Source of the DNA: Janthinobacterium sp.
GTDB lineage: Bacteria; Pseudomonadota; Gammaproteobacteria; Burkholderiales; Chitinibacteraceae
DNA length: 64,000 bases
Reading direction: 5' to 3'
NCBI GenBank assembly: GCA_025360045.1
Contig: JANYCY010000079.1
Coordinates: forward strand, 62,001-126,000
Below, in pieces: positions 57,063 through 64,000 of the stretch; within the stretch, counting starts at the first letter, position 1; every line of letters starts with the position of its first letter. Made by a program: the position numbers and the translations under genes. Under the pieces are notes generated by a model. The model worked only from the letters and a program-made list of their open reading frames with translations, did no database searches and was not told the DNA's origin.

Positions 57063-57479
57063 TTAACGCCGATCTGGCCGAGAGCCTGAAGGAGGTGGTG
57101 CGGGAGGGGCGAATAAATCACCCTGTGGGCCGGACGGGATGGTCTCAATGGCTTTTTCCAAGTGCACAGGATTGGATAAAGCTTGAGCCGTTTCTTCTAA
57201 GGGCTGATAGCCTGATAAGGCCGCGGCCGCTTCTTCCAAAGGCTGATGAATGGTTTGGCTGAGCGCTGTGGCTTCGGCACGGATTTCCGCTTCGACTTTT
57301 GCTAATTCAGCCAGCTGAAACTCTTTATCGAGATCTGATTTTACAGTCGAGACAAAGCGCTGCGCACGGCCCAATAACGACCCAGCCATTCTTGCGACTT
57401 TGGGCAGTTTTTCTGGGCCGATCACGACTAAAGCGACGGCACTAATAATGATTAGTTCGCCAAAACTCACATCAAACAC
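57063..57479 (-). CDS. tatB: Sec-independent translocase subunit TatB
   Basis: A 138-residue TatB: MFDVSFGELIIISAVALVVI forms the membrane helix, followed by GPEKLPKVARMAGSLLGRAQ (amphipathic helix) and a Pro/Ala-rich tail ending PPPSGSRPDRR. It pairs with TatC in signal-peptide recognition. Confidence 0.95.
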   Translation of the reverse strand: MFDVSFGELIIISAVALVVIGPEKLPKVARMAGSLLGRAQRFVSTVKSDLDKEFQLAELAKVEAEIRAEATALSQTIHQPLEEAAAALSGYQPLEETAQALSNPVHLEKAIETIPSGPQGDLFAPPAPPPSGSRPDRR

Positions 57480-57488
57480 GGGCGAGCC

Positions 57489-57680
57489 TTAAGGTTTGTT
57501 GGTGTCGACTGGCTTTTCTTCGGTTTTGGCGGCAGGTGTTTCACCGTCTTTGATACCGTCTTTAAACCCTTTAACTGCAGAGCCTAAATCTTTACCAATA
57601 TTGCCGAGTTTTTTGGTGCCAAACACCAAAACAACAATCACTAACACGATCAGCCAATGCCAAATGCTAAATGAACCCAT
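57489..57680 (-). CDS. tatA: Sec-independent translocase subunit TatA
   Basis: A 63-residue Tat[21 protein letters not shown] helix, [20 protein letters not shown] amphipathic helix, acidic/Lys tail. It forms the protein-conducting oligomer. The 176-bp gap between tatA and hinT contains a repeat element. Confidence 0.97.
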   Translation of the reverse strand: MGSFSIWHWLIVLVIVVLVFGTKKLGNIGKDLGSAVKGFKDGIKDGETPAAKTEEKPVDTNKP

Positions 57681-57732
57681 GATGCAATCTCCTGATAGCG
57701 CGCTTATTGCGTGCTGATTTCTGAAATATTAT

Positions 57733-57894
57733 GCAGCCTGCCGGACTTAGCATCAGTCCGCTGCAAAATGACCTAAGCGGCCCATATTTCACCGAGTTTT
57801 TGACCAATAACTCGTTATTGGCGCTGCAAACCCGGCAAAATCTGTTCTCGCTTATGTCATTTTTCGCTTAGACCGCCTAAGTCCGACAGGCTGC
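57733..57894. repeat. 162-bp MITE-like element with 17-bp inverted ends
   Basis: The ends GCAGCCTGCCGGACTTA (57733-57749) and TAAGTCCGACAGGCTGC (57878-57894) are inverted repeats with one mismatch. The interior (TAACTCGTTATTGG, CGCTTA) carries no gene. Its right end overlaps the last ~13 codons of hinT, so insertion replaced the natural hinT end. Confidence 0.75.
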
Positions 57895-58222
57895 TTGATA
57901 GCGGCTTGCCGCCAATAATGTGTATATGTAGATGGAAGAAAGTCTGCCCACCGCCATGCCCAGTATTAATAATGGTGCGATAGCCATCGCTCAAGCCTTG
58001 CTCTGCGGCCAGTTTGGACGTAAGCAGCATCATTTTGCCAAGCAGCGCTTGATGCTGAGCTGTCGCATGCGCCAAAGAATCAATATGTACTTTGGGTAGC
58101 AGTAAAAAATGTACGGGTGCAACGGGATGAATGTCGTGAAAAGCGATCACATCCTCATCTTCAAATATTATTTTTGCTGGAATCTCGCCGGCAGCAATTT
58201 TACAAAATAGGCAGTCGCTCAT
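57857..58222 (-). CDS. hinT: HIT-family purine nucleoside phosphoramidase HinT
   Basis: A 121-residue HIT protein hydrolysing AMP-phosphoramidates. It has the N-terminal Cys pair (CLFCKIAAGEIPAKI), AFHDIHPVAPVHFLLLPK and the catalytic HIT triad HLHIHIIGG. Its tail after GGKPL reads SSSLSDLGGLSEK, which is not the usual family ending and lies within the repeat element at 57733-57894. The active site is upstream of this change, so function is probably kept. It is in the his-tat run, as usual in betaproteobacteria. Confidence 0.95.
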   Translation of the reverse strand: MSDCLFCKIAAGEIPAKIIFEDEDVIAFHDIHPVAPVHFLLLPKVHIDSLAHATAQHQALLGKMMLLTSKLAAEQGLSDGYRTIINTGHGGGQTFFHLHIHIIGGKPLSSSLSDLGGLSEK

Positions 58223-58225
58223 TGC

Positions 58226-58552
58226 TTATGATTCCTTGCGAGAGTTTTTTTCGTCAATGCCAGAAATACCTTCACGGCGAGCTAATTCTGCCAGTACATC
58301 TTCATGGCTTAAGCCTTCGTGAGCCAGCAGCACCAGCGTATGAAACCATAGGTCTGCCACTTCACGAACAATATGCAGCTTATCGCCATCTTTGGCCGCC
58401 ATAATTGTTTCAACGGCCTCTTCACCCACCTTTTTCAAGATCTCGTCCGTTCCTTTATGAAACAGCTTGGCAACGTAAGAGGTGGTGGGGTCTGAGCCAC
58501 GGCGGCTGGCCAGCGTGGCGGATAAGCGTTCTAGAATGTCTGCGGAAACCAT
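58226..58552 (-). CDS. hisE: Phosphoribosyl-ATP pyrophosphatase HisE
   Basis: A 108-residue HisE catalysing the second step of histidine synthesis (PR-ATP to PR-AMP). The segments are [38 protein letters not shown] and [13 protein letters not shown] with metal-binding acidic residues, and [17 protein letters not shown]. Separate from HisI, not fused. Three bp upstream of hinT. Confidence 0.96.
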   Translation of the reverse strand: MVSADILERLSATLASRRGSDPTTSYVAKLFHKGTDEILKKVGEEAVETIMAAKDGDKLHIVREVADLWFHTLVLLAHEGLSHEDVLAELARREGISGIDEKNSRKES

Positions 58553-58722
58553 AGATCTCTATTCCTGATGCAATTCAGAGCTCGATTATATTGCTATTAG
58601 GTTACAAGTATGTGGCGAATATATGGAAATCTTGCGGATTAGCTCTTTATGCAAAATCCCCAGCTTCCTTGTGCCTCTAAAGTACTATCTTCGTCGACAT
58701 ATCTACGTCGCCTGAGTTATCC

Positions 58723-59121
58723 CTAGTATGACTTGTTTGTAGAGCCATAAATAGCCGATGGATCTTTGATGACTTCGTCGGTAATCACCCACTCACCATT
58801 AAGCAAAGTGCGGAAAAAACAGCTACTGCGGCCCGTGTGGCAGGCAATGCCGCCGACTTGTTCGATTTGGTAAATCAGTACATCGCCATCGCAATCAAAT
58901 TGAATCGCCGAGACTTTCTGAAAATGCCCCGACTCCTCGCCCTTATGCCAGAGCTTTTGTCTGGAGCGAGTCCAGTAATGGGCGGTGTTTTTTTCGGCAG
59001 TCAGCGCCACGGCTTCGCGGTTGGCATAAGCAAACATCAGCACTCGGCCATTGTCTTTATCTTGAGCAATGACGGGTACTAGGCCTTTGTCATCCCATTT
59101 AATTTCGTCTAACCAACTCAT
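58723..59121 (-). CDS. hisI: Phosphoribosyl-AMP cyclohydrolase HisI
   Basis: A 132-residue HisI opening the purine ring of PR-AMP. It has [50 protein letters not shown] and the zinc/metal residues [30 protein letters not shown] 170-bp gap separates it from hisE with no gene in it; this spacing is loose for the operon. Confidence 0.96.
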   Translation of the reverse strand: MSWLDEIKWDDKGLVPVIAQDKDNGRVLMFAYANREAVALTAEKNTAHYWTRSRQKLWHKGEESGHFQKVSAIQFDCDGDVLIYQIEQVGGIACHTGRSSCFFRTLLNGEWVITDEVIKDPSAIYGSTNKSY

Positions 59122-59200
59122 AATCGCACCTCAATCCCTGCAATACATATCTTGGTCCAAGATTATAAAGATGCCTTCGCTTAATGAGGGAGCAAAATCT

Positions 59201-59312
59201 CGAACCACAGAGCACACAGAGAGCACAGAGAGCACAGAGTTTCACAGAGAAAATCAACAATTTGAAGGTTTCCTCTGTGTGCTCTGTGTCCTCGTTTTCC
59301 TCTGTGGTTCAA
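59201..59312. repeat. CACAGAG-type inverted repeat between hisI and hisF
   Basis: Tandem CACAGAG(A/C)ACAGAG units on the left (59201-59250, starting GAACCACAGAG) are mirrored by CTCTGTG units on the right (59271-59312, ending CTCTGTGGTTC), with about 20 nt between. Sequences of this ACCACAGAGNACACAGAG type recur in many proteobacteria. The structure can form a large hairpin in the his mRNA. Confidence 0.8.
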
Positions 59313-59398
59313 GGTTTAGCTCTCTGGCTAGCGGAGGGATCTAGCTAATCAGGTCGCTGCTTGTGTGTTTGGTTCCAAACTGAACTTACCCAATCCGC

Positions 59399-60172
59399 TC
59401 ACAATCGCACCTCGATCCCCGCTGCCCGCATCGCTTCTTTGGCTTGGCGGATGGTGTACTCGCCAAAGTGGAAGATACTCGCAGCCAGTACAGCATCGGC
59501 GTGGCCTTGGATTACGCCGTCTACCAAGTGCTGCACATTACCGACGCCGCCCGAGGCAATGACGGGAATGTCCACCGCATCGCTCACTGCACGGGTCAGT
59601 GGCAGATTAAAGCCGATTTTGGTACCGTCTCTATCCATACTGGTGAGCAAAATTTCACCCGCGCCCAGTATTTGCATACGGGTTGCCCATTCAATGGCAT
59701 CTAGCCCAGTGGCGGTGCGGCCACCGTGGGTAAATACTTCCCAGCGTAGTGGCTCACCGGGCAAGCTCACCTGTTTGGCATCGATGGCGACGACGATCGC
59801 TTGGCTGCCAAAACGATCTGCGGCATCTTTCACCATTTGTGGATTGGTCACCGCCGTGGTGTTGATGCTGACTTTATCGGCACCTGCATTGAGTAGGCGA
59901 CGAATATCATCGACGACACGCACGCCACCGCCAACGGTGAGCGGAATAAACACCTGAGCGGCGACTTCTTCAATCACATGCAAAATAATATCGCGCTGAT
60001 CGGATGAGGCGGTGATATCTAAAAAGGTGATTTCGTCAGCGCCCTGAGCATCATATTTTTTAGCGATTTCAACAGGGTCGCCCGCATCGCGCAGGCCCAC
60101 AAAGTTAATACCTTTTACAACACGGCCAGCGGTGACGTCGAGGCAGGGGATAATACGTTTGGCAAGAGACAT
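59399..60172 (-). CDS. hisF: Imidazole glycerol phosphate synthase cyclase subunit HisF
   Basis: A 257-residue TIM-barrel cyclase with both catalytic aspartates in context: [20 protein letters not shown] (D11 region) and [13 protein letters not shown]. It also shows [12 protein letters not shown] and [11 protein letters not shown]. It combines with HisH. Confidence 0.97.
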   Translation of the reverse strand: MSLAKRIIPCLDVTAGRVVKGINFVGLRDAGDPVEIAKKYDAQGADEITFLDITASSDQRDIILHVIEEVAAQVFIPLTVGGGVRVVDDIRRLLNAGADKVSINTTAVTNPQMVKDAADRFGSQAIVVAIDAKQVSLPGEPLRWEVFTHGGRTATGLDAIEWATRMQILGAGEILLTSMDRDGTKIGFNLPLTRAVSDAVDIPVIASGGVGNVQHLVDGVIQGHADAVLAASIFHFGEYTIRQAKEAMRAAGIEVRL

Positions 60173-60192
60173 GGATTTTTTACCGAGAAGGG

Positions 60193-60531
60193 CTATTCAA
60201 ATTGCTGGCTAAGCCAAAGTGCCCATAATTTTTTTGCTGTAGCCGCATATTGTTCAAAGTTGCCAGCAAAGTCTAGGCTGAACCATTGAGTAAACACATT
60301 AAACAAGAGTTCTTGCACGTCTTGTTCTGATTGGCATTGGGGTAATGCACGCAAAATACTGCCGGCTTCGGGTGCGTAGCCTTCGGGCTCGGCAATCAGA
60401 TGGATCATCATCGGATCACCGTCAAACAGTAATTGGCAAACTTCCCCAAATAACTGGGGATTTTCCGCGCGAAAATAATCGCCGATGCTGCGCTCGCTTT
60501 GGGCCCAATCAAACCATTCAGGCTGAGACAT
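60193..60531 (-). CDS. Uncharacterised acidic protein in the his operon
   Basis: A 112-residue acidic, Trp/Phe-rich protein ([41 protein letters not shown]) with no signal or membrane segment. I do not recognise the family. It sits between hisF and hisA in the same direction with small spacings (20 bp from hisF), so it is co-transcribed. A histidine-synthesis role is not implied by its sequence. Confidence 0.7.
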   Translation of the reverse strand: MSQPEWFDWAQSERSIGDYFRAENPQLFGEVCQLLFDGDPMMIHLIAEPEGYAPEAGSILRALPQCQSEQDVQELLFNVFTQWFSLDFAGNFEQYAATAKKLWALWLSQQFE

Positions 60532-60583
60532 GGGCCCCTCGCAATATTAAAAAAACGGCGCACATTGCCATTTTTGTTCTAGT

Positions 60584-61324
60584 TTAGTTAGACAATTCGT
60601 CGGCCAGTTCTTGCGCCGCTTTAAAGTCTATCGTGCCTTCATAAATAGCACGGCCGGTAATGACGCCTTCGATTCCTTCTGCTTCGACTTCGGCCAGCTT
60701 TCTGATGTCATCTAGATTAGTCAGCCCACCCGAGGCGATGACAGGAATGCTTAAAGCTTGGGCTAGCTTAACGGTGGCTTCGATATTCACGCCAGTCAGC
60801 ATGCCATCGCGGCCAATATCGGTGTAAATCACGCTTTCTACGCCGTAGCCTTCGAAGCGTTTGGCTAGATCAATCACCTTCAGATCGGTGATTTTGGCCC
60901 AGCCATCGGTCGCTACGAAGCCATCTTTGGCATCTAGCCCAACAATAATTTGGCCAGGGAAGGCATCGCAGGCTTCGTGGAGAAAGCCGGGTTGCTTGAT
61001 GGCTGCGGTGCCGATGATGACGTAATCGATACCCGCATCGAGATACATTTCGATGGTCTCTAAGCTGCGAATTCCACCGCCTAATTGCACCGGCACTTCG
61101 CCATTAATTGCTTTAAGTATGCTTTTAACGGCGGCTAAATTCTTTGGCTTGCCAGCAAATGCGCCGTTTAGATCAACAAGGTGCATGCGGCGCGCGCCTT
61201 GGCCTAGCCAGTGGCTTACAAAACTGGCTGGGTCGTCAGAAAATACCGTGGCATCGTCCATTTCGCCTTGGCGTAGGCGTACACATTGGCCGTCTTTTAG
61301 GTCGATTGCAGGAATGATTAGCAT
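60584..61324 (-). CDS. hisA: HisA phosphoribosylformimino-AICAR isomerase
   Basis: A 246-residue TIM barrel: [20 protein letters not shown] (catalytic D8), [36 protein letters not shown] (second catalytic Asp), [15 protein letters not shown]. Catalyses the ProFAR isomerisation in histidine synthesis. Confidence 0.97.
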   Translation of the reverse strand: MLIIPAIDLKDGQCVRLRQGEMDDATVFSDDPASFVSHWLGQGARRMHLVDLNGAFAGKPKNLAAVKSILKAINGEVPVQLGGGIRSLETIEMYLDAGIDYVIIGTAAIKQPGFLHEACDAFPGQIIVGLDAKDGFVATDGWAKITDLKVIDLAKRFEGYGVESVIYTDIGRDGMLTGVNIEATVKLAQALSIPVIASGGLTNLDDIRKLAEVEAEGIEGVITGRAIYEGTIDFKAAQELADELSN

Positions 61325-61515
61325 GATGGTGTCAGGTTTTGTTTTGTGAAGGAAAAAAGGTGTGTTTTTGCTTGAGCTAAAAGATTAACAATCAGCATAG
61401 CGCTAAAGAAAACTACGCAGGAATGCCGATCTAAAGAATGATTGCTGGCTAAGCAGACTGTGATTACGCTGTAAATACCGGTCGTAAAAAAGCTTGTTTG
61501 TAGTGCTTCATTGCA

Positions 61516-61560
61516 GCATTTCCAAAGCGTTTTCCAAAGCGTTTTCCAAAGCGTTTTCAT
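61516..61560. repeat. 12-bp tandem repeat (GCGTTTTCCAAA)
   Basis: Two exact copies (61528-61539, 61540-61551) plus partial copies on both sides, ending 12 bp from the hisH stop in the 247-bp hisA-hisH gap. That gap holds no gene otherwise. A slippage-prone array that could change spacing in the operon. Confidence 0.8.
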
Positions 61561-61571
61561 TCTATTGCCTT

Positions 61572-62219
61572 TTAGGTATTACCATTCCAGTTTACAAAAT
61601 TCTTCAATAAGCTTAGACCAGCTTGATGACTTTTTTCAGGATGGCATTGAATAGCAAAGATATTATCCCTTGCTACTGCTGCTGCAAAGCGATATGGGTA
61701 GCCGCTTTCTAATACGGTGATATTGTCCTTGGGCTGAAAATGATAGCTGTGCACAAAATAAAAGCGCTCTGCATCGCTAATCCCAGCCCAGAGTGGATGA
61801 TCATGCACTTTAAACATTTCATTCCAGCCCATATGCGGCACTTTTAATTTCTGGCCTTGGGCGTCAAACATTTTATCTTTGGGAAAGCGCACTACATTGC
61901 CTTTGAAAACGCCAAGGCCAGCGGTATTCCCTTCTTCGCTATGCTCAAATAACAGCTGCGCGCCCACACAAATGCCAAGAAAAGGTTTGTTGTGGGTGGC
62001 ATCAAGTACGGCTTGTTTTAAGCCGCGCTCGGTCAGCTCTTTCATGCAATCAGGCATGGCACCTTGGCCTGGGAAAACCACTTTATCGGCGGCAGCGACT
62101 ACGGCAGGGTCTGCGGTCAGCACAATGTTTGCCTGATTGCCTGCGACGTGTTCTAAAGCCTTGGTAACCGAGCGTAAATTACCCATTCCATAATCGACGA
62201 CTGCAATTTTCATGATCAT
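61572..62219 (-). CDS. hisH: Imidazole glycerol phosphate synthase glutaminase HisH
   Basis: A 215-residue class I glutamine amidotransferase: IAVVDYGMGNLRSVTKALEH, VFPGQGAMPDCM, the nucleophile in FLGICVGAQLLFEHSEEG (Cys of GICVG) and the His-Glu pair in IFAIQCHPEKSHQAG. The start is ATG 62219 or 62213. Confidence 0.96.
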   Translation of the reverse strand: MIMKIAVVDYGMGNLRSVTKALEHVAGNQANIVLTADPAVVAAADKVVFPGQGAMPDCMKELTERGLKQAVLDATHNKPFLGICVGAQLLFEHSEEGNTAGLGVFKGNVVRFPKDKMFDAQGQKLKVPHMGWNEMFKVHDHPLWAGISDAERFYFVHSYHFQPKDNITVLESGYPYRFAAAVARDNIFAIQCHPEKSHQAGLSLLKNFVNWNGNT

Positions 62220-62221
62220 TT

Positions 62222-62677
62222 TCAGCGTTGGATCAGGGCTTTATCGCCGCAGATCGGGTGATTGATATCAGCTTGATACTGACACAGTTGCAAGGCTGTG
62301 CCACGTTTTTTCTGCTCCGCTATCAGGCAGGCGACAGCATGCACCGTACCCGCTAGATTTTGTTGGATGAAATCATGACCGGCAAGTTCGGCAACGGGCG
62401 TATTTGTCAACAATAACAAGTGCTTTAAGCTGGCACTCTTCCCTGATTGGCATTCAACAGCCGCGCTAGTTTGGCGTGTATCGTATTCGCCATCAGGGCT
62501 GTTTTGGGTCGTCAAATAGCGCCATTGATAGCGGTAGTAAACGTGGTTACGGCGCTCGGTGACTGAGTCAGTATCGATCCAGCTACTGGAATCGCTATCC
62601 TGCGCCCATTGCAGCCAGTGCTCTGCATAGGCGGAGCTTGCAAAGAGCAGCCAGAAAATAGCGATAAACTTAGACAT
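62222..62677 (-). CDS. Exported uncharacterised protein in the his operon
   Basis: A 151-residue protein with a signal peptide (KFIAIFWLLFASSAYAEHWL). The mature part starts WLQWAQDSDSSSWIDTDSVT and has YYRYQWRYLTTQNSPDGEYD and three or four Cys (ECQ, ACL, LCQ, ICG). The W...D.D layout resembles surface-adhesin-E-like periplasmic domains. The family is not firmly recognised. It lies 2 bp upstream of hisH and overlaps hisB by 1 bp, so co-transcribed. Confidence 0.75.
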   Translation of the reverse strand: MSKFIAIFWLLFASSAYAEHWLQWAQDSDSSSWIDTDSVTERRNHVYYRYQWRYLTTQNSPDGEYDTRQTSAAVECQSGKSASLKHLLLLTNTPVAELAGHDFIQQNLAGTVHAVACLIAEQKKRGTALQLCQYQADINHPICGDKALIQR

Positions 62678-63270
62678 TAGCCGACTAAAGTGCCCTTGGT
62701 CGATGGGGTAATGCCCGCCATGCGCTCGTCGAGTTCCACAGCCATTCTTAGCGCTCGGCCCAAGGCTTTAAACACGGTTTCGGCTTGATGGTGGGCGTTT
62801 TGGCCTTTTAAATTATCAATATGCAGGCTGATGGCCGCATGGTTGATAAAGCCACGGAAAAACTCACCAAATAGATCAACATCGAAGCCACCAATCATGG
62901 CACGGGTGTATTCAACGTTGTATTCCAGACAGGGACGACCCGATAAATCGACCACAACACGGCTCAGTGCTTCGTCGAGCGGCACATAGCTGTGGCCATA
63001 ACGGCGAATGCCTTTTTTGTCGCCTACGGCTTGGGCAAAAGCTTGGCCCAGAGTAATGCCGACGTCTTCTACGGTGTGGTGGGCGTCGATATGTAAATCG
63101 CCGACCGCTTTGATTTCGATATCAAATAAGCCGTGGCGGGCAACTTGATCAAGCATGTGTTCAAAGAATGGCACGCCGGTATCAAATTTTGATACCCCTG
63201 TTCCATCAAGATTAAGCGTGACGGTAATCTGGGTTTCCAGCGTATTACGACTAACAGTAATCTGACGCAT
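62677..63270 (-). CDS. hisB: Imidazoleglycerol-phosphate dehydratase HisB
   Basis: A 197-residue monofunctional dehydratase (no phosphatase domain): [43 protein letters not shown], and [19 protein letters not shown] contain the metal-binding His/Glu. The frame extends to a TTG at 63288, but ATG 63270 has a GAGAG ribosome-binding site and matches the family start [10 protein letters not shown]. Confidence 0.96.
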   Translation of the reverse strand: MRQITVSRNTLETQITVTLNLDGTGVSKFDTGVPFFEHMLDQVARHGLFDIEIKAVGDLHIDAHHTVEDVGITLGQAFAQAVGDKKGIRRYGHSYVPLDEALSRVVVDLSGRPCLEYNVEYTRAMIGGFDVDLFGEFFRGFINHAAISLHIDNLKGQNAHHQAETVFKALGRALRMAVELDERMAGITPSTKGTLVG

Positions 63271-63384
63271 TGCGATACTCTCGATCAAGGGACAAAAATG
63301 GCTGTCTGGCTAAATGTCTTTTATATCTGACTTCATGCTGTATTTCACTTGATTGTCTACGAGAACGGCTTTGTCGTGAAGCCT

Positions 63385-63717
63385 TTAGTGCTTACGTAAT
63401 GCGGCGGCAATGCCTTTTTTGGACCAGAAAATCAGCTCTTGTGCGTCTTCAAGCGCTTCTTCCGGTAGCGGGTAGTAAGCCATGCTTTGCTCTGAGCCAT
63501 CTTTTTTGCTGTAGCTAAATGGCTTGAGGCCTAGATCGGTAAAGTCAGCCTTCGACTCTGCATCGGCCTTGATATACAAAATATCGTTCACAACAATGGC
63601 AAAGAAAATTTCATCACAATATAGGCCGTAGCCCCCAAACATGGCTTTGGCACGAAGTAGCCCAAGTGCGGCCAGTTGCTCGAGTAGATACTCGATATAT
63701 TCGTTGCGTTTAGCCAT
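63385..63717 (-). CDS. TfoX N-terminal-domain protein
   Basis: A 110-residue protein with the TfoX_N fold: EYLLEQLAALGLLRAKAMFGGYGLYCDE, YIKADAESKADFTDLGLKPF and AMAYYPLPEEALEDAQEL-like sequence. Family members with only this domain are distinct from the competence regulator Sxy/TfoX, which has a second C-terminal domain. Function unknown; a competence link cannot be inferred from this domain alone. Confidence 0.85.
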   Translation of the reverse strand: MAKRNEYIEYLLEQLAALGLLRAKAMFGGYGLYCDEIFFAIVVNDILYIKADAESKADFTDLGLKPFSYSKKDGSEQSMAYYPLPEEALEDAQELIFWSKKGIAAALRKH

Positions 63718-64000
63718 TTTCTTGCCTTTTTTATCTATTTTTGTAGTTTATCTGCCCAAGGCTACATTGGCGCAGGCTGGTGTTCTGAGCCGTAACGTAT
63801 GCCAAAAATACAACGAATATGCCTATATCTTGACTTGCACCTACAAAATGCCTACATTTTGCTTTTAATCACCTAAGCAAAGTGCTTTATAAGTACTATA
63901 TGAAGTGATTAAAACACTTCCTGCTGTAATGTTAAATTGCTTTTGTGGTGTTTCAAAAGTCAAATTTCTTTCATATTAGGTGTAAATGAAAAAAAATTGA
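63718..64000. other. AT-rich terminal region, no gene seen
   Basis: The last 283 bp are AT-rich with short open frames lacking ribosome-binding sites. I see no supported feature. A following gene probably begins beyond the window. Confidence 0.4.

Noticed and set aside
59361-59957. 198-aa plus-strand ORF over hisF
   Set aside because: Antisense shadow of hisF, which has all family motifs.
61318-61560. 80-aa ORF starting with repeated KTLW units between hisA and hisH
   Set aside because: The repeats are simply the 12-bp tandem array translated; the rest shows no protein-like sequence.
63641-63868. 75-aa plus-strand ORF near the window end
   Set aside because: Overlaps tfoX antisense and then low-complexity AT-rich sequence.

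Overview
The window looks like chromosome from a betaproteobacterium of the Neisseriales (Chromobacteriaceae/Iodobacter-like). This rests on gene content and order: hemC-hemD-hemX-hemY, a hisB-H-A-F-I-E-hinT-tatABC run, a PglL-type O-oligosaccharyltransferase, a FimV-like protein and ThrB next to PolA. The genus is inferred, not proven. Most of the window is ordinary core genome with moderate GC; three or four blocks look accessory.

Layout: 1-4.1 kb is a type I restriction-modification locus (hsdR-hsdM-hsdS, minus strand). Its hsdS reading frame is interrupted near the start by a 22-bp palindrome and then by sequence resembling the start of a GIY-YIG nuclease. 4.4-8.3 kb holds yggX, ppk, sixA, a small ORF and REP-like hairpins. 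8.35-12.6 kb is the haem operon hemC-D-X-Y (minus). 12.66-19.05 kb is a decaying HlyB/HlyD type I secretion island: both transporter genes are frameshifted, and the island carries a possible Gly-rich cargo, a small membrane protein and a TonB-C-like protein. It is bounded by imperfect 32-bp direct repeats. 19.0-26.9 kb contains a FimV-like protein, polA, a DUF2782 protein, thrB and an FAD-linked oxidase.

26.9-41.2 kb is a complete, intact Lap-type adhesion system: ABC transporter (lapB-like), membrane-fusion protein (lapC-like), a LuxR-type regulator, a 1668-residue retained RTX adhesin (lapA-like, with a TAAG cleavage site), the degenerate GGDEF/EAL receptor lapD, the periplasmic protease lapG, and a TolC-like porin with an extra NTF2-like tail. 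Together these predict c-di-GMP-controlled surface retention or release of a giant adhesin. 41.5-44.5 kb holds an MCP-like/ODP pair, a parvulin and a beta-carbonic anhydrase. 44.5-49.0 kb is a molybdenum-cofactor cluster (mobB, moeA, moaD, moaE, and a mobA-moaC fusion) with a DUF4197 gene embedded. 49.0-51.4 kb has a SirB-like protein, rluF-like, an MliC-like protein and tlyA.

51.39-54.50 kb is the best candidate for an undescribed system. It is a compact two-gene module of a HEPN-like small protein translationally coupled to an 896-residue protein with two different P-loop domains (a KGGVGR ParA-like domain and a second STAND/AAA-like NTPase), wedged between the housekeeping genes tlyA and pglL. 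It resembles the architecture of phage-defence or toxin-type modules, but no function is demonstrated by the sequence. 54.6-63.3 kb is pglL-tatCBA-hinT-hisE-I-F-A-H-B (minus), invaded by several repeat elements, and 63.4-63.7 kb encodes a TfoX-N protein. No rRNA, tRNA, CRISPR array or intact insertion sequence was recognised.
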